A DNA stretch of 64,000 nt from Raphanus sativus (GCF_000801105.2 NC_079512.1:39263848-39327847), one strand, 5' to 3'; numbered from the stretch's first letter, positions 11,252 to 24,300 are shown. Notes: a model not told the origin generated them from the sequence alone. A program made the numbers and translations.

Positions 11252-13448
11252 ATGAAACAGGCAAGTCTCCTACTATGTAAATTGTTCATAGGAACCTTGT
11301 TATTCTGGTTGGGATCTGTTTTGGTTAATGCAGAAGATCCATATCTGTTCTACACTTGGACTGTTACCTATGGAATAGGATTTCCTTTAGGTGTTCCTCA
11401 ACAGGTATAAATATATACTCCTTGATTTTATAAATTAAATTTAGTGTTATTATGAGAAATTGACATTTATTAAAAATGTATTTTCTATATTCTGGTGTGT
11501 TTAGGTTATTCTTATCAATGAACAGTTCCCTGGTCCACCAATTGAAGCTGTCACGAACAACAACATTGTTGTTAATCTCATTAACAAGCTGGACGAACCT
11601 TTCCTCATCACCTGGTAAATACCCTTCTAAACCAGTTGAGTTACTTTATTTGGGATAAATATATTTACAGATATGTTGTAAATAGGAATGGAGTGAAGCA
11701 GAGGAGAACATCGTGGCAAGACGGAGTATTGGGAACAAACTGTCCCATCCAACCAAACTCGAACTGGACTTATCGGTTTCAACTTAAAGACCAAATCGGC
11801 ACTTACACTTACTTCGCTTCCACGTCGATGCACCGAGCCAGTGGTGCTTTTGGTGCTCTCAACATTAACCAGAGATCTGTTATTACCACTCCTTATCCTC
11901 AACCCGATGGCGACTTCACACTCCTCGTCACTGACTGGTTCAAAATGAGCCACAAGGTACATAATACCAAAATACAAACAGCTATAAGAACCTTTTCTTA
12001 CAATGTATAACTCTTGCTAGGATTTGCGAATGCGGCTTGACGCAGGCTATGCACTTCCTCTTCCTGATGCTCTTCTCATCAATGGTGTTTCCAAGGGTTT
12101 AATCTTTACTGGTGAACAAGGTAATGTCATCATATAAAACCCCATCATAATCCTCCTTTTTTGTAATATTTCATGGATGGTCTCATAGTAGTTTGTGATG
12201 TATTTTTGCTAGGCAAAACATACAAGTTTCGGGTATCGAATGTCGGTATAGCAACATCGATAAACTTTAGAATTCAAGACCACACAATGAGCCTCATTGA
12301 AGTAGAAGGCGCTCACACTCTTCAAGAAAGCTATGAGTCGCTTGACGTCCACGTTGGTCAGTCCGTGACCGTCCTAGTCATTTTGAAAGCTTCAGTGAGA
12401 GACTATTACATCGTGGCTTCGACCCGGTTTACTAAACCCATACTAAACACAATCGCGAGTCTTCGTTACCTAGGCTCGAAAAACGCCGTATATGGACCCC
12501 TTCCCGTAGGTCCGACCTACCACATTCACTGGTCCATGAAACAAGCAAGAACCATCAGGTACAATAATAGCAAACCAAACCAAACTGAACCATATAGACC
12601 GGTTTTGTCTAATTTGATTTAATTTTCTGTATTTTAGGATGAATTTAACGGCGAATGCTGCAAGGCCAAACCCACAAGGATCATTTCATTATGGTACCAT
12701 ACCGATAAACCGAACTCTAATCCTATCCAATGCGGCTACGATGATCTACGGGAAGCTCCGGTACACGGTAAACCGAATATCATACATCAATCCAGCAACA
12801 CCGTTGAAACTTGCCGATTGGTACAACATTTTGGGCGTGTTTGATTTCAAGACAATGCTTAGCACTCCCACGATCGGACCAGCTCATTTTGGTACATCGG
12901 TTCTCGACGTTGAGCTCCACGAGTTCGTTGAAATTGTTTTCCAAAACGACGAGAGATCAATTCAATCTTGGCACATGGATGGTACTAGCGCCTTTCTTGT
13001 CGGGTAAGCACCTTACCTTTCCCTCTGTTATCTAAACCGGTTAATACATCATAAACCGAAATTGATTATTTCTTCTCAGATACGGGTCAGGGACATGGAA
13101 TGTAGACATGAGGAAACGTTACAACTTGGTTGATGCTGTTGCAAGGCACACTTTTCAGGTAAATAATTCTGAATAAAGAAAAAATGTGATCTTAAACAAC
13201 TTCGCTGAATCTAAATAACTAAACCAACGACGATTGTGTGTATGAAGGTGTATCCGTTATCATGGACAAGCATATTGGTGTCGTTGGATAACAAAGGTAT
13301 GTGGAACTTAAGGTCGCAGATATGGTCGAGGAGATATTTAGGACAAGAGCTATACGTTCGTGTTTGGAACGATGAGAAGTCTCTCTACACTGAAGCTGAG
13401 CCGCCTCTTAACGCTCTTTATTGCGGCCTAGCCAAACGCCCTCTTTAA
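11252..13448 (+). CDS. SKS15: SKU5-similar multicopper-oxidase-like protein
   Basis: Eight exons (about 11252-11404, 11505-11614, 11686-11956, 12021-12120, 12213-12558, 12638-13003, 13080-13158, 13248-13448), predicting 541 aa. A signal peptide (LLLCKLFIGTLLFWLGSVLV, cleaved near NAEDPYLF) sends it to the secretory route. The three cupredoxin domains are recognisable by INEQFPGPPIEA, the TSWQDGVLGTNCPIQP block and SWHMDGTSAFLVGYG. Copper-binding histidines of true laccases/ascorbate oxidases are mostly replaced (LITWNGVKQRRTSWQDG where HWHG is expected; YTYFASTSMHRASG where the YHSH motif is expected). This is the hallmark of the SKS family, which acts at the cell wall in directional growth and pollen tubes. 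The collinear Arabidopsis gene is At4g37160; the number in the symbol rests on that. Confidence 0.87.
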
Positions 13449-14431
13449 ATATTTTCCACATGTATTGTTAATCTTTTTAACGTTCAATTAGGTCACGATT
13501 AAGGCCGTGCTTTTTATTTTTATTTAAAGCGGGGAGTGAGTGAGAAAAGAAAAACATAAACGTAGCGAAACGTAAACCTCAATGATTTTTCACTTTTCAA
13601 TAAACAGACAAACAAATTTAAGGAAAACTTATTTTTGTCTAATGACTTTGTATATTTTTCGTCGTGTTCATGCATCTAAAAGTTTTGTCTAATGGCTTTG
13701 TATATTTTTCGTCGTGTTCATGCATCTAAACCAGATTTTCGGTTGATAAAGATATATTTATTTTGAGAAAATATTAACGTAATATCTTATCATCTCAGCA
13801 CAATTCCATTACGGTGCTATTAGTGTACGAGTGTATCTATCACGTTATTGAGTATTTGAGAGCCCAATAAAATCAAAAGACTTCTAATGGATTCGACTTT
13901 GGTGCTGGCTTTGGTTTGACTTTATCTCCTCACGTAATCAGCAAATGAGAGGGAACTAACAAAACAAATCTCGCCTTACTAATCAATTTGATCAAATGTA
14001 CAGAACATGCATAACCTAAGCCTTAACACAAGCAAAAAAAAGTTCTAGAAAAAGATTATATATATAACCAAACAATCCAAATTGACTAGACCTCAGTTTT
14101 ATGAATATTTGAGTTCAATAACGTCAATGGTAGTGATATGCATAATTCTAAACTTGAGTTTGTGTATATAACTAGCCGGGTGAGTCATAACAAACAAAAC
14201 AAGACTGTTTTTGTTGGAACCACGAGGTCCTACTTACAGTTTTCCCACTAGCTAGGTTAAAAACTTTAGAATTTAGACACGGGGTAGTAATGCATGCCTT
14301 ATCTCCAGTGGATCAACGTGTCCAAGTTACTTAATAAAGACCCCTTTGAAAGTGACAGTTAACTGACAAACTGTCCCCAAACCATAAATGAAGAACCCCA
14401 CAACAAATTAGAGGAACAAAAACAAAGAAAA
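13449..14431. other. Intergenic with a 50-bp tandem duplication
   Basis: About 1 kb between the SKU5-like gene and the methylesterase. It holds the 3' UTR of the former, a two-copy tandem repeat (13632-13731) and the promoter of the latter. No coding sequence was recognised. Confidence 0.4.
13632..13731. repeat. Two-copy 50-bp tandem repeat
   Basis: The unit beginning TTTTGTCTAATG and ending CATGCATCTAAA occurs twice in a row with a period of 50 bp. The copies differ at only a few positions (for example aatgactttg against aatggctttg), so the duplication is recent. Confidence 0.9.
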
Positions 14432-15453
14432 ATGAAGCAATATGTGCTAGTTCACGGAAGTTGCCACGGCGCGTGGTGCTGGTACAAGGTCAAACCGGTG
14501 CTAGAAGCTTCAGGACACCGTGTGACCGTTGTGGATCTGACGGCTTCTGGTGTCAACATGAGCAGAGTGGAAGAGATTCAGTCGCTTGAGGATTACACCA
14601 AACCATTGCTTAACGTTCTTGAGTCGTTTGGCTCAGATGATAAGGCGATCCTCGTGGCACATAGCCTAGGAGGGCCATCGGTTGGTCTTGCAGCCGACAT
14701 GTTTCCTAGTAAGATCTCTGTTGCTGTTTTTGTAACGTCGTTCATGCCAGACACAAAGAATCCATCTTCTTACACTTTTGAAAAGGTATGATCCAAAACG
14801 TCATACTTTTTTTTTTTGTAACATTCTACTTTTGTTTTAACATAACTTTTTTTTTTTTGAAACACAAACGTTATACTTCTAATGATTAAAGAGAGAAATG
14901 TGTCTAAATATGTAGAAAAAGGTATAGTTTCTAATATATATTGCAAAATTATGGGCAGTATCTGGAGAGTGTTACGGAAGAAGTAAGATCAAACATAGAG
15001 TTTGGGACATACGGAACACATAAACATCCTCTAACGTCTCTACTTCTTGGAACCAAGTTCTTGGCCAACTACTTGTACCAACTTTCACCAGTTCAAGTAT
15101 GACAACTAAAAAAAATACTTTTTTGTTCTGTTCTAGACCTAACTTGGGATTCTTTTTTAATTGATTGTTAGGATTTTGAACTGGCCAAAATGTTGGTAAG
15201 AGTTGGACCGGCGGTTACCAGTAATCTGACGGGGACCAAAAGCTTAACCGAAGAAGGGTATGGTTCGGTTACTCGTGTGTATGTCATATGTGGGGAGGAC
15301 AAGGGTATAACCAAAGAATTTCAGCGATGGACTATTGAGAATTATCCGGTTAAAGAAGTGATGGAGATCAGAGATGCAGATCATATGCCAATGTTCTCCA
15401 AGCCACATGAGCTCTGTGAATGTCTACTTAAAATTGCTGATAAATATGCATAA
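14432..15453 (+). CDS. MES9: Methyl esterase (MES family, alpha/beta hydrolase)
   Basis: Three exons (14432-14785, 14959-15096, 15172-15453), predicting 257 aa. The protein begins [19 protein letters not shown], the classic start of hydroxynitrile-lyase-like methylesterases. The catalytic triad is visible: Ser78 in AHSLGG, Asp207 in CGEDKG and His235 in DADHMPM. MES enzymes hydrolyse methyl esters of plant hormones (methyl salicylate, methyl indole-3-acetate, methyl jasmonate) in the cytosol; MES9 of Arabidopsis (At4g37150) is the collinear gene. The neighbouring paralogue expected from Arabidopsis (At4g37140, MES20) is not seen in the 330 bp before NUP58. Substrate preference cannot be read from sequence. 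Confidence 0.88.
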
Positions 15454-15787
15454 GCAAACCTGACAATGATATCATTATTGTCATTATATTAGTAAAAATA
15501 AAATTTAAAGTTTCCGCCACCATGATAGGCTAAATGTTTCATGGGATGGATGATTGTATGAATAAGATTACTACAACAAAAACATTGTCCAGATGATACA
15601 CTTTTGTGGCCTGTGACTGCCTCTGGGAACATTAAATCATCAATCCAATAAATAACGGGCAGGCTGGCATAGGATACAAACTGGTGCATAAGCAGACTTT
15701 CACCAAACTAAACATCACCGAGTGAGAAACGATGAACTCTCTAGAGATGTAATGATGTGTGGCCAGGCTGAGAGAAGAATCCAGTGG

Positions 15788-17826
15788 TTAACGGCGTGAA
15801 GTTCTAGATTTTGGCCTTGAAGATTTCTGCAGTTAAAAGAGAAAAAGAAGTTTCAGTTTCAGACGATTTTTTTTAACTGAATGAAAGTCGCTAGATTGAG
15901 TCACATAGATGCAACAAAAAACATATCTAATGAAAGTAAGTTTGAAACAGAGAAAAACAAAATGTACTTACAGTCATAGAACCGAAGCTGGCTCCTGAAC
16001 CCGGAGTAATACCTTAGAGGAAACAAGATAACACAAGTTGAGACTACAGACAAAAGCAAACTGTATCCTATGAGAATTTGGGAAAAGATATATATATGAC
16101 TTTGTACCTGCAAACTGTGAAGGCGTAGCAGCAATTGAAGGAGTTGGCTGGCCAAACAAAGATGGAGCAGAGCCAAATGCAGAAGCTGGAGCAGAACCAA
16201 ATGCAGAAGCTGGTGAAGAACCAAAGAGTGGTGTCTGTGCTGGAGTAGCTGCTGCTCCAAACAAAGAAGAGGTAGGAGCAGCAGAAGATGGTGTAGCAAA
16301 GAGAGAAGTCGTAGGTGCAGAAGAAGCAGGCGTGTTAAAAAACAAGCCAGCTCCTGAAGAAGGGTTTGGTGTTGGAAAGGCTGCGGATGTTGGTGGAGCA
16401 TTTGCAGTCCCAGGAGTAGCTGAGCTGGTAATTAATCCAGCAACTTGGGTTGAGGGTTGTGCACTTGTAGTAGCAGGTAGATGCAGAGTTGGGTGGACTC
16501 TTTTAGCAGCAGCTTCTTGTTTTGCTGTTTCCCTCCGATCAGCCTCAAGAAACGGGTCATGGCATTCTCCTCTACGCCGCTGGTCAGCAAGATACGCCGT
16601 CCTCATCGATTCAATGTATTGGTGGATATTCTCTACCTGAAGAAGAACACAACAAAATTCAAACCAGTTTCAAATGAGGTTTCTTCTATATAAGAGGTTC
16701 AGTAGAAGTTACCTTAGCAGCGACATGAACAAAGAAGTCATGCACATTAGAGATGACTTTTGGAAGAGATTCCAAAAGAGAAACATGCCGACTAAACTTG
16801 TCGGAATCCAAAGCAAGCAACTGCTCCAGCTCCTCAACCCACTGTCGGCACTCGCCTATATACTTCTCAAACCTCGCAACTGTCTGCTGTAGAAAAACAG
16901 TGGGTTTCCTTGGGATCCCACGGTAAAAGTCAGAAACTTGAACAACGGAAGTAACTGCTTGTTGTTGTTGTTGTTGACCAGAGGAAGCTGGAGCCGGATT
17001 AGCTCCCTGCGGAGCCTGAGACGACTGAGAACCACCACCACCACCAGCAGCTCCAGCTCCTCCACCTGGTTTAGAATGAGGGAATCTTGGCTGTAGCATC
17101 ATGAAAGACCGAACAGCAGTCTCTGAATTACGGAGCATGTCTTTAACAACCACCATAAGCTCGTGGAGAACAGCTTTCTGTCTGTCCATGGTAGTATTAA
17201 TCCCACCAAGCTCCTACAAAAGAACCAAACTTTCATACAAAAGCCTGAGATAACAACCCATAGAGAGTAGAATCATCATCGACAACAGACCTGAACAATG
17301 CGGCTAGCATCAAACTCGAAACCTTCAGTGGAAACAGAGGAATCATAAAGTCTGCTGCATTGATCTAACCTCTGACTCTCACTTCTGTACTCCAATATCT
17401 TCCCTCTAAGGACAAAAAGATTCAGACTTTATCAGTTCATCTACTAGCCTTAAGCTCTAGAGCAAGCCTAGTTATAAAAAGGAATCGACTTTATTAAGTT
17501 TGAAGAAGAAGAGCATACTCAATTTGAAGGAGGAGCTTCTGAGAATCGGGATGGAGATCAGCCCACTTAGTACTGTAACTCGCCGGAGCTTTATCGTTCG
17601 TGAACAGATACAACTGCTGTACTTGCTGTTGTTGTTGTTGCTGCTGGAACTGTTGCGGCTGAAACGACGGCGTTTGCTGCTGCTGCTGCGGTTGGGAGAA
17701 GAAGGAATTGCTGCTCTGCGGCTGAAACGAGGGCTGTTGTTGTTGCTGAGTTTGGAAAGGAGAAGGAGAAGGAGTCTGCTGCTGCTGCTGCTGCTGTGGG
17801 GTGGAGAATAGATTAAACGACGACAT
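15788..17826 (-). CDS. NUP58: Nucleoporin NUP58 (FG-repeat and coiled-coil)
   Basis: Six exons on the minus strand (17826-17519, 17405-17291, 17213-16713, 16636-16108, 16012-15972, 15826-15788), predicting 510 aa. The N-terminus is very Gln-rich, and the middle is the helical NUP58 core (FYRGIPRKPTVFLQQTVARF, then ECRQWVEELEQLL and VHDFFVHVAAKVENIHQYIE). The C-terminal half is Ala/Ser/Pro-rich with FG dipeptides (SLFGAA, PLFGSS, AFGSAP twice, SLFGQP), and the protein ends in a basic tail (KSSRPKSRTSRR). It is a component of the central transport channel of the nuclear pore together with NUP54 and NUP62. The collinear Arabidopsis gene is At4g37130. The long CAG/CTG-type runs encoding Gln may vary in length. 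Confidence 0.9.
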
Positions 17827-18164
17827 TGCTTGAGAAACCGAGGGGGTGAATCGAATCTAGGGTTTCTATCGCCGGCGAGGATTTGGGAGTCGAGGGAAGG
17901 GAAAGATTTTAAAAGGCCAACTGAATAAGTAAGTGGAGAGAAAAGGTCGGGGGAATTATATAAGGGCTCTTATGCAAATATGATATATAATATTTTTTCT
18001 TGTATAACAGATTAAATACTTTCTTTTATTTACAAGTTTAACCAACTTATTTACAATAAATTAAGTAGTATTCTTTTTATGTTTTACAGATTCTGCTACT
18101 GTATTTAAAATCAATTTAAATTAAATAATTACAATGTTTTTTGTTTCTTTGTGGTAAAAATAAA
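17827..18164. other. NUP58 upstream region up to the assembly gap
   Basis: 5' UTR and promoter side of NUP58 (minus strand), including a GGGTTT/AAACCC-like element near 17853, followed by AT-rich DNA to the gap. No coding sequence was seen. Confidence 0.35.
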
Positions 18165-18264
18165 NNNNNNNNNNNNNNNNNNNNNNNNNNNNNNNNNNNN
18201 NNNNNNNNNNNNNNNNNNNNNNNNNNNNNNNNNNNNNNNNNNNNNNNNNNNNNNNNNNNNNNNN
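18165..18264. other. Assembly gap of exactly 100 N
   Basis: One hundred consecutive N. This length is commonly used when the true gap size is unknown. In Arabidopsis the splicing factor gene SMP2 (At4g37120) lies at this place in the gene order; it is absent from the window and could be in the gap. Confidence 0.9.
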
Positions 18265-18507
18265 ATAACATTCCATTTTCTCCCAGTCCAGTTCAAACAC
18301 TAGTTAGCAAATTCAGCACACACTTAACCAAAAAAAACGTTTTGAATTCTCAAAGGGAGCAATATAAAAAAATCAGACCGTTGCTCTGTTCATCTTCAGA
18401 CATGAGTAGTCCAGTCCACTAATGCTAATATAAAAATCTCACCTCGGTAGTAACAAATCTTATGTTCTTCTTCTTACCAGAGAACAAAAAACAGAGCATC
18501 ACTCACA

Positions 18508-20129
18508 ATGCCTGCGATGAGCACGAGGGCGAAATCTACAGTACCCGTAGTCACGAACCCTCCTGATCCAACCTCAAACGTATCGATCTACGAGAAATGC
18601 AGACAAGAGAGGATCAAGGAGAATCTCCAGCGGATGCAGAATCTCGGCATCGTGGATCTCTCCCTCAAGCTCAAATCCGGATCCGACCCGCTAAGAGGCG
18701 CTACACCAAAGCTGCTGATTCGAATCCAGATCTTAGATCCTCCGCTCGAAACACAGTTCCTCCTCCTCCTCTTCAGCTCTCCGTCTCCACCAGACGATCC
18801 TCAAGGTACTCTCTCATTGACTTCAGTCTCTGAACTCTCTCGATTTCAAAAATTAGGGCTTTTCGGAAACAGCTAGGGTTTTTATGTGTACATTAGGGTT
18901 TTGGAGTAGAAAGTCAAAGTCTTTTTGTATACATTAGGGTTTTGGAGTAGAAAGTCAAAGTCTTTTTTGAGTTCCTTTCTTTCAGGTTGAAGAACGTATC
19001 GCCAGTTACCTACTTCGAGGGAAGCGGAAAAGAAGAAGGGTAAAGCATCTAAAGAAGTGGTTTTGTGGATCGGAGAAGGAGGCGAAAGGCCTGAGATTTA
19101 CACTGATGAGCATGAGAAGCTGCTGGGTAACACAGAGCGGACCTGGGAGCTTTTGTCGATGGTTACGCCCCTGATGGGAAACGGATTTATGATCCTGTTA
19201 GAGGAAAGACTTGCCACCAATGCAGGTTCGAATTGTGGATATTGTTATTAGCTGACTGTTTAGTGTCTAATGGTTTAATGGTTACAGGCAGAAGACGCTT
19301 GGTTATCGTACCCAATGCAGCAAGTGTCACCCGTCTGTCACAGGTCAATTCTGTGGAGATTGTTTGTACATGAGGTACGTTTCTGTTCTGTCTTTGAAGA
19401 TCTTGTTTTTGTTGTGTTTGTGCCAAAAAGAGGAATGTTGTAAGAGTATTGTTGTGACAGGTATGGAGAACATGTGCTTGAAACTCTGGAGAATCCGGAG
19501 TGGGTTTGTCCTGGCTGTCGCGGAATCTGCAACTGCAGTCTCTGTCGTAAACGTAAAGGGTGGTTGCCGACTGGTACAGCTTACAAGAAGGTAAAAACAA
19601 CTTTGGTTTATTATTCTCCCAATGTTACCGGTTTTGATGTTTTCTTTATCAGGTATGTAAGCTAGGGTACAAGTCTGTTGCACATTACCTGATTCAAAAC
19701 AACAAGCAGTCAGAAACAGATGAGGACGATGATGAGACAGACGACACTCCTTCGCAAGCTTCTGCTAAGAGATCGCTATCTTTCAAAGAAGCAAAGGTGT
19801 CTTCAGAAGATGATGATGATGATCTCAATCTCCTCCAGATCACCGATGGGCTTGCGGTTCAGGAGACTCACATTGACGATGATAATGAAGGCACAGACAA
19901 GAATCAGGATTCAGCTAGAAAGTCATTGAGTTTCTTGTCTGCTGAGGACAATCAAACTTCAGTGAACGAGATGGATCCAGCAACTCCTTTGTTGATGATT
20001 GATGTTAAGCCTTATTCTGGAGACAAAGAGAATGGAAAAACAAGAGGAGGCAAGAGGAAAATGTCTGTTGAGCCAAACCCGAACAGTATTGGTGGAAGAC
20101 TGAGGCAGCGTCGTCAGAGTCAAGCTTGA
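18508..20129 (+). CDS. Zinc-finger (MAO-A repressor R1 type) protein, frame broken
   Basis: Five exons by GT/AG (about 18508-18805, 18986-19225, 19288-19374, 19461-19590, 19653-20129). The protein starts [12 protein letters not shown], has [20 protein letters not shown], the block [11 protein letters not shown], then a Cys-rich domain ([48 protein letters not shown]) and an acidic tail ending [10 protein letters not shown]. This is the zinc-finger domain of the R1/CDCA7-like family, nuclear proteins linked to transcription and DNA-methylation maintenance; the collinear Arabidopsis gene is At4g37110. The reading frame is broken in exon 1 (near 18670) and twice in exon 2 (near 19040 and at the T run near 19153), each repaired by one or two bases. 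The 3' exons are clean. Sequence error near the gap is more likely than a true pseudogene. Confidence 0.8.
18886..18968. repeat. Two-copy 41-bp tandem repeat in intron 1
   Basis: The unit TACATTAGGGTTTTGGAG plus TAGAAAGTCAAAGTC occurs twice in a row inside the first intron of the zinc-finger gene. It contains TTAGGGTTT, a telo-box-like motif. Confidence 0.85.
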
Positions 20130-21309
20130 ATGAAGATAAAAAGTTCATATTAGATATGAATGGAGAAACTCTCTCACTGTTCAAGGTCTTCATGTTTCCT
20201 GCATTTTAAGGCATATCTAAATGTAATATCTTTCTTTACCTTTTCCAGACAGAGCAACCATGGATCATGTAATCTCTTTTCAATGTTTTGTTTTTGTCTT
20301 AATTGCAAACTAGTTTTGCATTAAATTATTGTATTTCCTGACCAATTGATATACTTTCAACCAAACTACAAAACCAAATTTGAAATTTTCAGTAGCTACA
20401 ACTTTATTGCTACTAGTATGGTACCACTTCACCACATTGATATAACTCGAGTTCTCCAATTAAATTAAGATTTTCTGTTTCGAATTTAAAAGTTAAAATA
20501 TTCGTTTTTGGATTTAGCAGTTGAATAATAACGCTCTGTTTTACATCAATAAACACAAAAAGAAGAAGTGTTTCAAAAAAAAAAAAGTGTTTCAAAAAAA
20601 AACACAAAAAGAAGAATGAAAGCATTTGTATGTGCTCTGTCTCATTGAAAATGACAGATTTTGAAACCAAGCAAATAACAAAACTAATTTTTGTTAAAAA
20701 AACATTAGAATTTCAAGAAGAAAATAAGTAAAAGACAGAAGGCATTTTTGTTTAATCAATAGCACATTGTGTTCAATGCATAATAAAACGATACAAATAG
20801 TGTGTATTGTCCTTTCTTTTGGACGAGATTATTTATTATCTTTGACTTTATCGATGAGTACGTCTAGTGCATTGCCAAAGCTGTCTTAGTTTCGTGATGG
20901 AACAAATTAACAAAACATATATGAGTTGTTAATGCAGCTAAACTTTTATCTCCCATAACATAGTATAGGAGACCATGATATGTAAATTGGTCAGTGCCCC
21001 TATCTTAATGAAGATAAAAGCCTTCTATTTTGGATTCGATGAATGTTGCTAGGATTGTTAGCAAATGGTACAACGATAAATTATGTTTGTTGTTACTTTT
21101 TGAAAAGAAAATGTATGGAGTCCAAAGTAGGCAAAACAAAAGCATCCCCACACTCCAACCTTACATTTATAATAAGCATTATATAATTTTCGTCTGTTTC
21201 AACCAACATATCTAATAACAGTAGGGTCCATGTTCATGATAATACATTCATATAGTAATCATCAATAAAAGCTATGACTTATTATTGATATATATATATA
21301 TATATATAT
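20130..21309. other. Intergenic, ending in an (AT)n microsatellite
   Basis: 3' UTR of the zinc-finger gene, then AT-rich DNA with small A-rich duplications (20560-20615). It ends in an AT dinucleotide run at about 21289-21309, which is where the duplicated assembly segment begins. No gene is supported. Confidence 0.4.
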
Positions 21310-24300
21310 TAGTAAAAGTAAAAGGTTTGAATTATTAGATTTAGCTAGTTTTGTTAATCATATAAGAAGGAGAAATGGTATTTAGATCCTTAATAATTCC
21401 GCAATAGAGTTGACTAGTTTCATCCATTTCTTCCGGTTGACGGTAAAGAAGACAACAATTGTGTTTTCCTGAGTCTTTCTTTTTTGTCTTATTTTCAGAT
21501 TTGATATGAGAAATTTTAGTAAAAACTTTTATATAAATAAATGTCAAATAGAATATGCTAATACTAATATTCCCACTAAAACACACAGTTCTCAGTTCTT
21601 TATGTGTTTATTTGACTTATATCCTAAGTCTTTATTTGGTGTTATCTGACTTGAAACCTTGGCCTTATGTATCCTTTTTCATTTAATAAGAAAATGATTA
21701 GAGGAATTGAAAAAATTGGCTTGATTCCACCAGACATGATTTGTTGAGCTCATGAACCAAACCACCACTACTATGCTTCTGTTTATTAAGAGAAAGTCAA
21801 TGCCTTTTCTTCAACAGTGTCTAAGAGAAAGAGAGAGACTGGTCCTAAGGTTTGAGCTTTCTTGGATCCTTCAAGTTCTTCCCTTTTACTTTCTTCTTCT
21901 GTTCAAATTCGTTACTTCACTCCTTTTGTCTAAACAAACCCTAATCCTTTTTCTTTCCTTAATTTCTAAAAAGTTTCCATTTTTAGAGTCTCTCTTCAAG
22001 ATCTTACAAATCCGTCACTTCCTAGGGTTTTCTTAAAAAAAGATCCTCCCTTTCTCCGACCCTTTCGCCGAATCATCTCATTCCTCTAAATGCATTTCTC
22101 TCTGTGGAAGCAAATTCACCACTGCGCCACTCTCATCTTAGACAAAAGCAAAAGCAGCAGAAGAAGAAGCAGCAACAGAGATGGTGGTGGGTCTCCGACA
22201 CTTCCCTCAATGCAGCAAGGAAAGAATCCGCCTTGCTACGGAAACTCTACCGAAGACAAGCTCAGGGAAGCTCTAGAGGAAGCCTCCGAGAACGGGTCAC
22301 TCTCCAAATCCCAAACCATCGACCAGGCGACGACGCAGACGCAGCAGCCGTGGGACGCCTCCAGATCCTTAGCTAGGCTCCACGCGCAGCGTGACTTCCT
22401 ACGCGCCACCGCTCTAGCAGCCGAGCACGTGTTCGAATCAGAGGACTCTCTCCCCGACCTCCTCGAAGCTCTCACCAAGTTCCTCACCATGTACCCCCAA
22501 GTACCAAGCTTCGGAGAAGATCGACCAGCTGAGATCCGACGAGTATAATCACTTGTCAGGCTCCAAGGTATGTCTTGACTACTGTTTGTCTCTTTCTCTT
22601 ATGTCCAAAACTCTCCACTATTGGGACACTTGCACGTTTAGCTTGTCCGAGATCACTGCTAATTTAAGCAACCACCGCGCTTTACGGTGGAGCTGAGAGT
22701 GGAACTGTTGAACACGATATCAAGACCAGGATCATGGACTATTTGAACACATACCTGAGAACGAGTACGGTCTTGTCTTCACCGTGAGCAGAGGCTCGGC
22801 TTTCAAGCTGTTAGCTGAGTCATACCCCTTTCCAGACGAACAAGCGGCTTTAACGATGTTCGACCACGAGAGCCAGTCTCTGTGAACTGGATGCGCAGAC
22901 TGCTAAGCGAGAAGGCGCAAAGGCTTACAACGCTTGGTTCAAGTGGCCGAGCTTGAAGCTCTGCTCGACTGATCTGAAGAAGAGGCTTTTCTTATAAGAA
23001 GAGGAAGAAGAAAGACTCTGCGGTTGGGTTGTTTGTGTTCCCTGCGCAGTCTAGAGTACTGGTGGTAAGTATTTCTTACCAGTGGATGGCTTTAGCTCAG
23101 CAGAATCATTGGCATGTGTTGCTTGACGCCGGCTCTTTAAGTCCCAAAGATAATGGATTCGCTCGGTTTGTCCTTGTTCAGGCCTGAGTTTATCGTACTT
23201 CGTTCTACCGTGTGTTTGGACATGATCCTACAGCGGGTCTGTTGATTAAGAAGGTCGGTGATGGGGAGTCTTCAGAGTCAGTCTGGCAAAACAGGATCAG
23301 GATAGTGGAAGATCACTCCTCAGTATCCCTTGTATCTGAGTGATTCGGTAGACGGTCTCGATGGATTTGGTTGGTTTCGAAGATGATGACAAGACCAAAG
23401 AAGCATCAGCAGCAGCAGCAGCTCATCGGCGTTCCGGCTTTCTCCGGAGCATACACTTCAGCGCAAGTGAGGGATGTGTTTGAAACAGATATCTGGAAGA
23501 TAACATCTCTTCCGATAGAGATGGAACTACGAGCATGACGATATTCGACGAAGAAGAGACAGAGAGTGTTTCGGTGGGGAGCTGATGAAAAGCCCTGTTT
23601 CTCAGTGAAGATGAGTCCTCTGGAATTCGTTTTGGATCGATCTTGGTCAAAGCCCTCTCGTGGTTCTAACAATCAGCAGCAGCATAACAACAAGATTGCT
23701 TCTCCATTGCCACCGGTTTGTTCTCCAAACAGAAACACGTCACTCAGGTACTAAACAAGGTCCAAAGAGTTACAGTAATCCTATATATGATGATGGTAGA
23801 GACGTCCTCTCGTTCGACGCTGCTGTTATGCGGTTACAGAGCACACGACTCCTACACGGAACAACAGGAGGAGTTCTGGTCATAATAATCAAGAGATACA
23901 GAAGAGAACTGCTCATCAGAGATCAAAGAGAGTGCGATCAGACGAGAAACAGAAGGAGAGTTCAGGTTGTTAGGAGGGAGAGATGGTGGAGAAGCAGGGT
24001 ATTAGGTGTGGAGGATGAACATACGAGCAAAGGAAGACGAGTTTCTTTTAACGTGGACCGTGTTAGTCTAGTATAGTAGAGCCTGGTGAACCCTTCTCTA
24101 GCTAGTGTTTATGATGAAGAGTACAATCACAACGCTAGGGTATGATGATGAAGGTGCGGATGATGAATGGCGATAGAGAGAGAGCGAAACAGAGATTGTT
24201 TGCAGACATATCGATCATGTGAATATGTTAGGTCTTAATAGAACCACGACGAGGCTTAGGTTTCTGATTAACTGGCTTGTGGTATCTTTTGCTGCAACTA

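Noticed and set aside
15974..16401. Long Leu-rich or Ser/Ala-rich open frames overlapping NUP58
   Set aside because: They are alternative frames of the FG-repeat and Gln-rich exons; only the frame giving FG motifs fits the splice phases.
21030..21215. 61-aa open frame on the plus strand
   Set aside because: AT-rich, no domain, no splice or context support.
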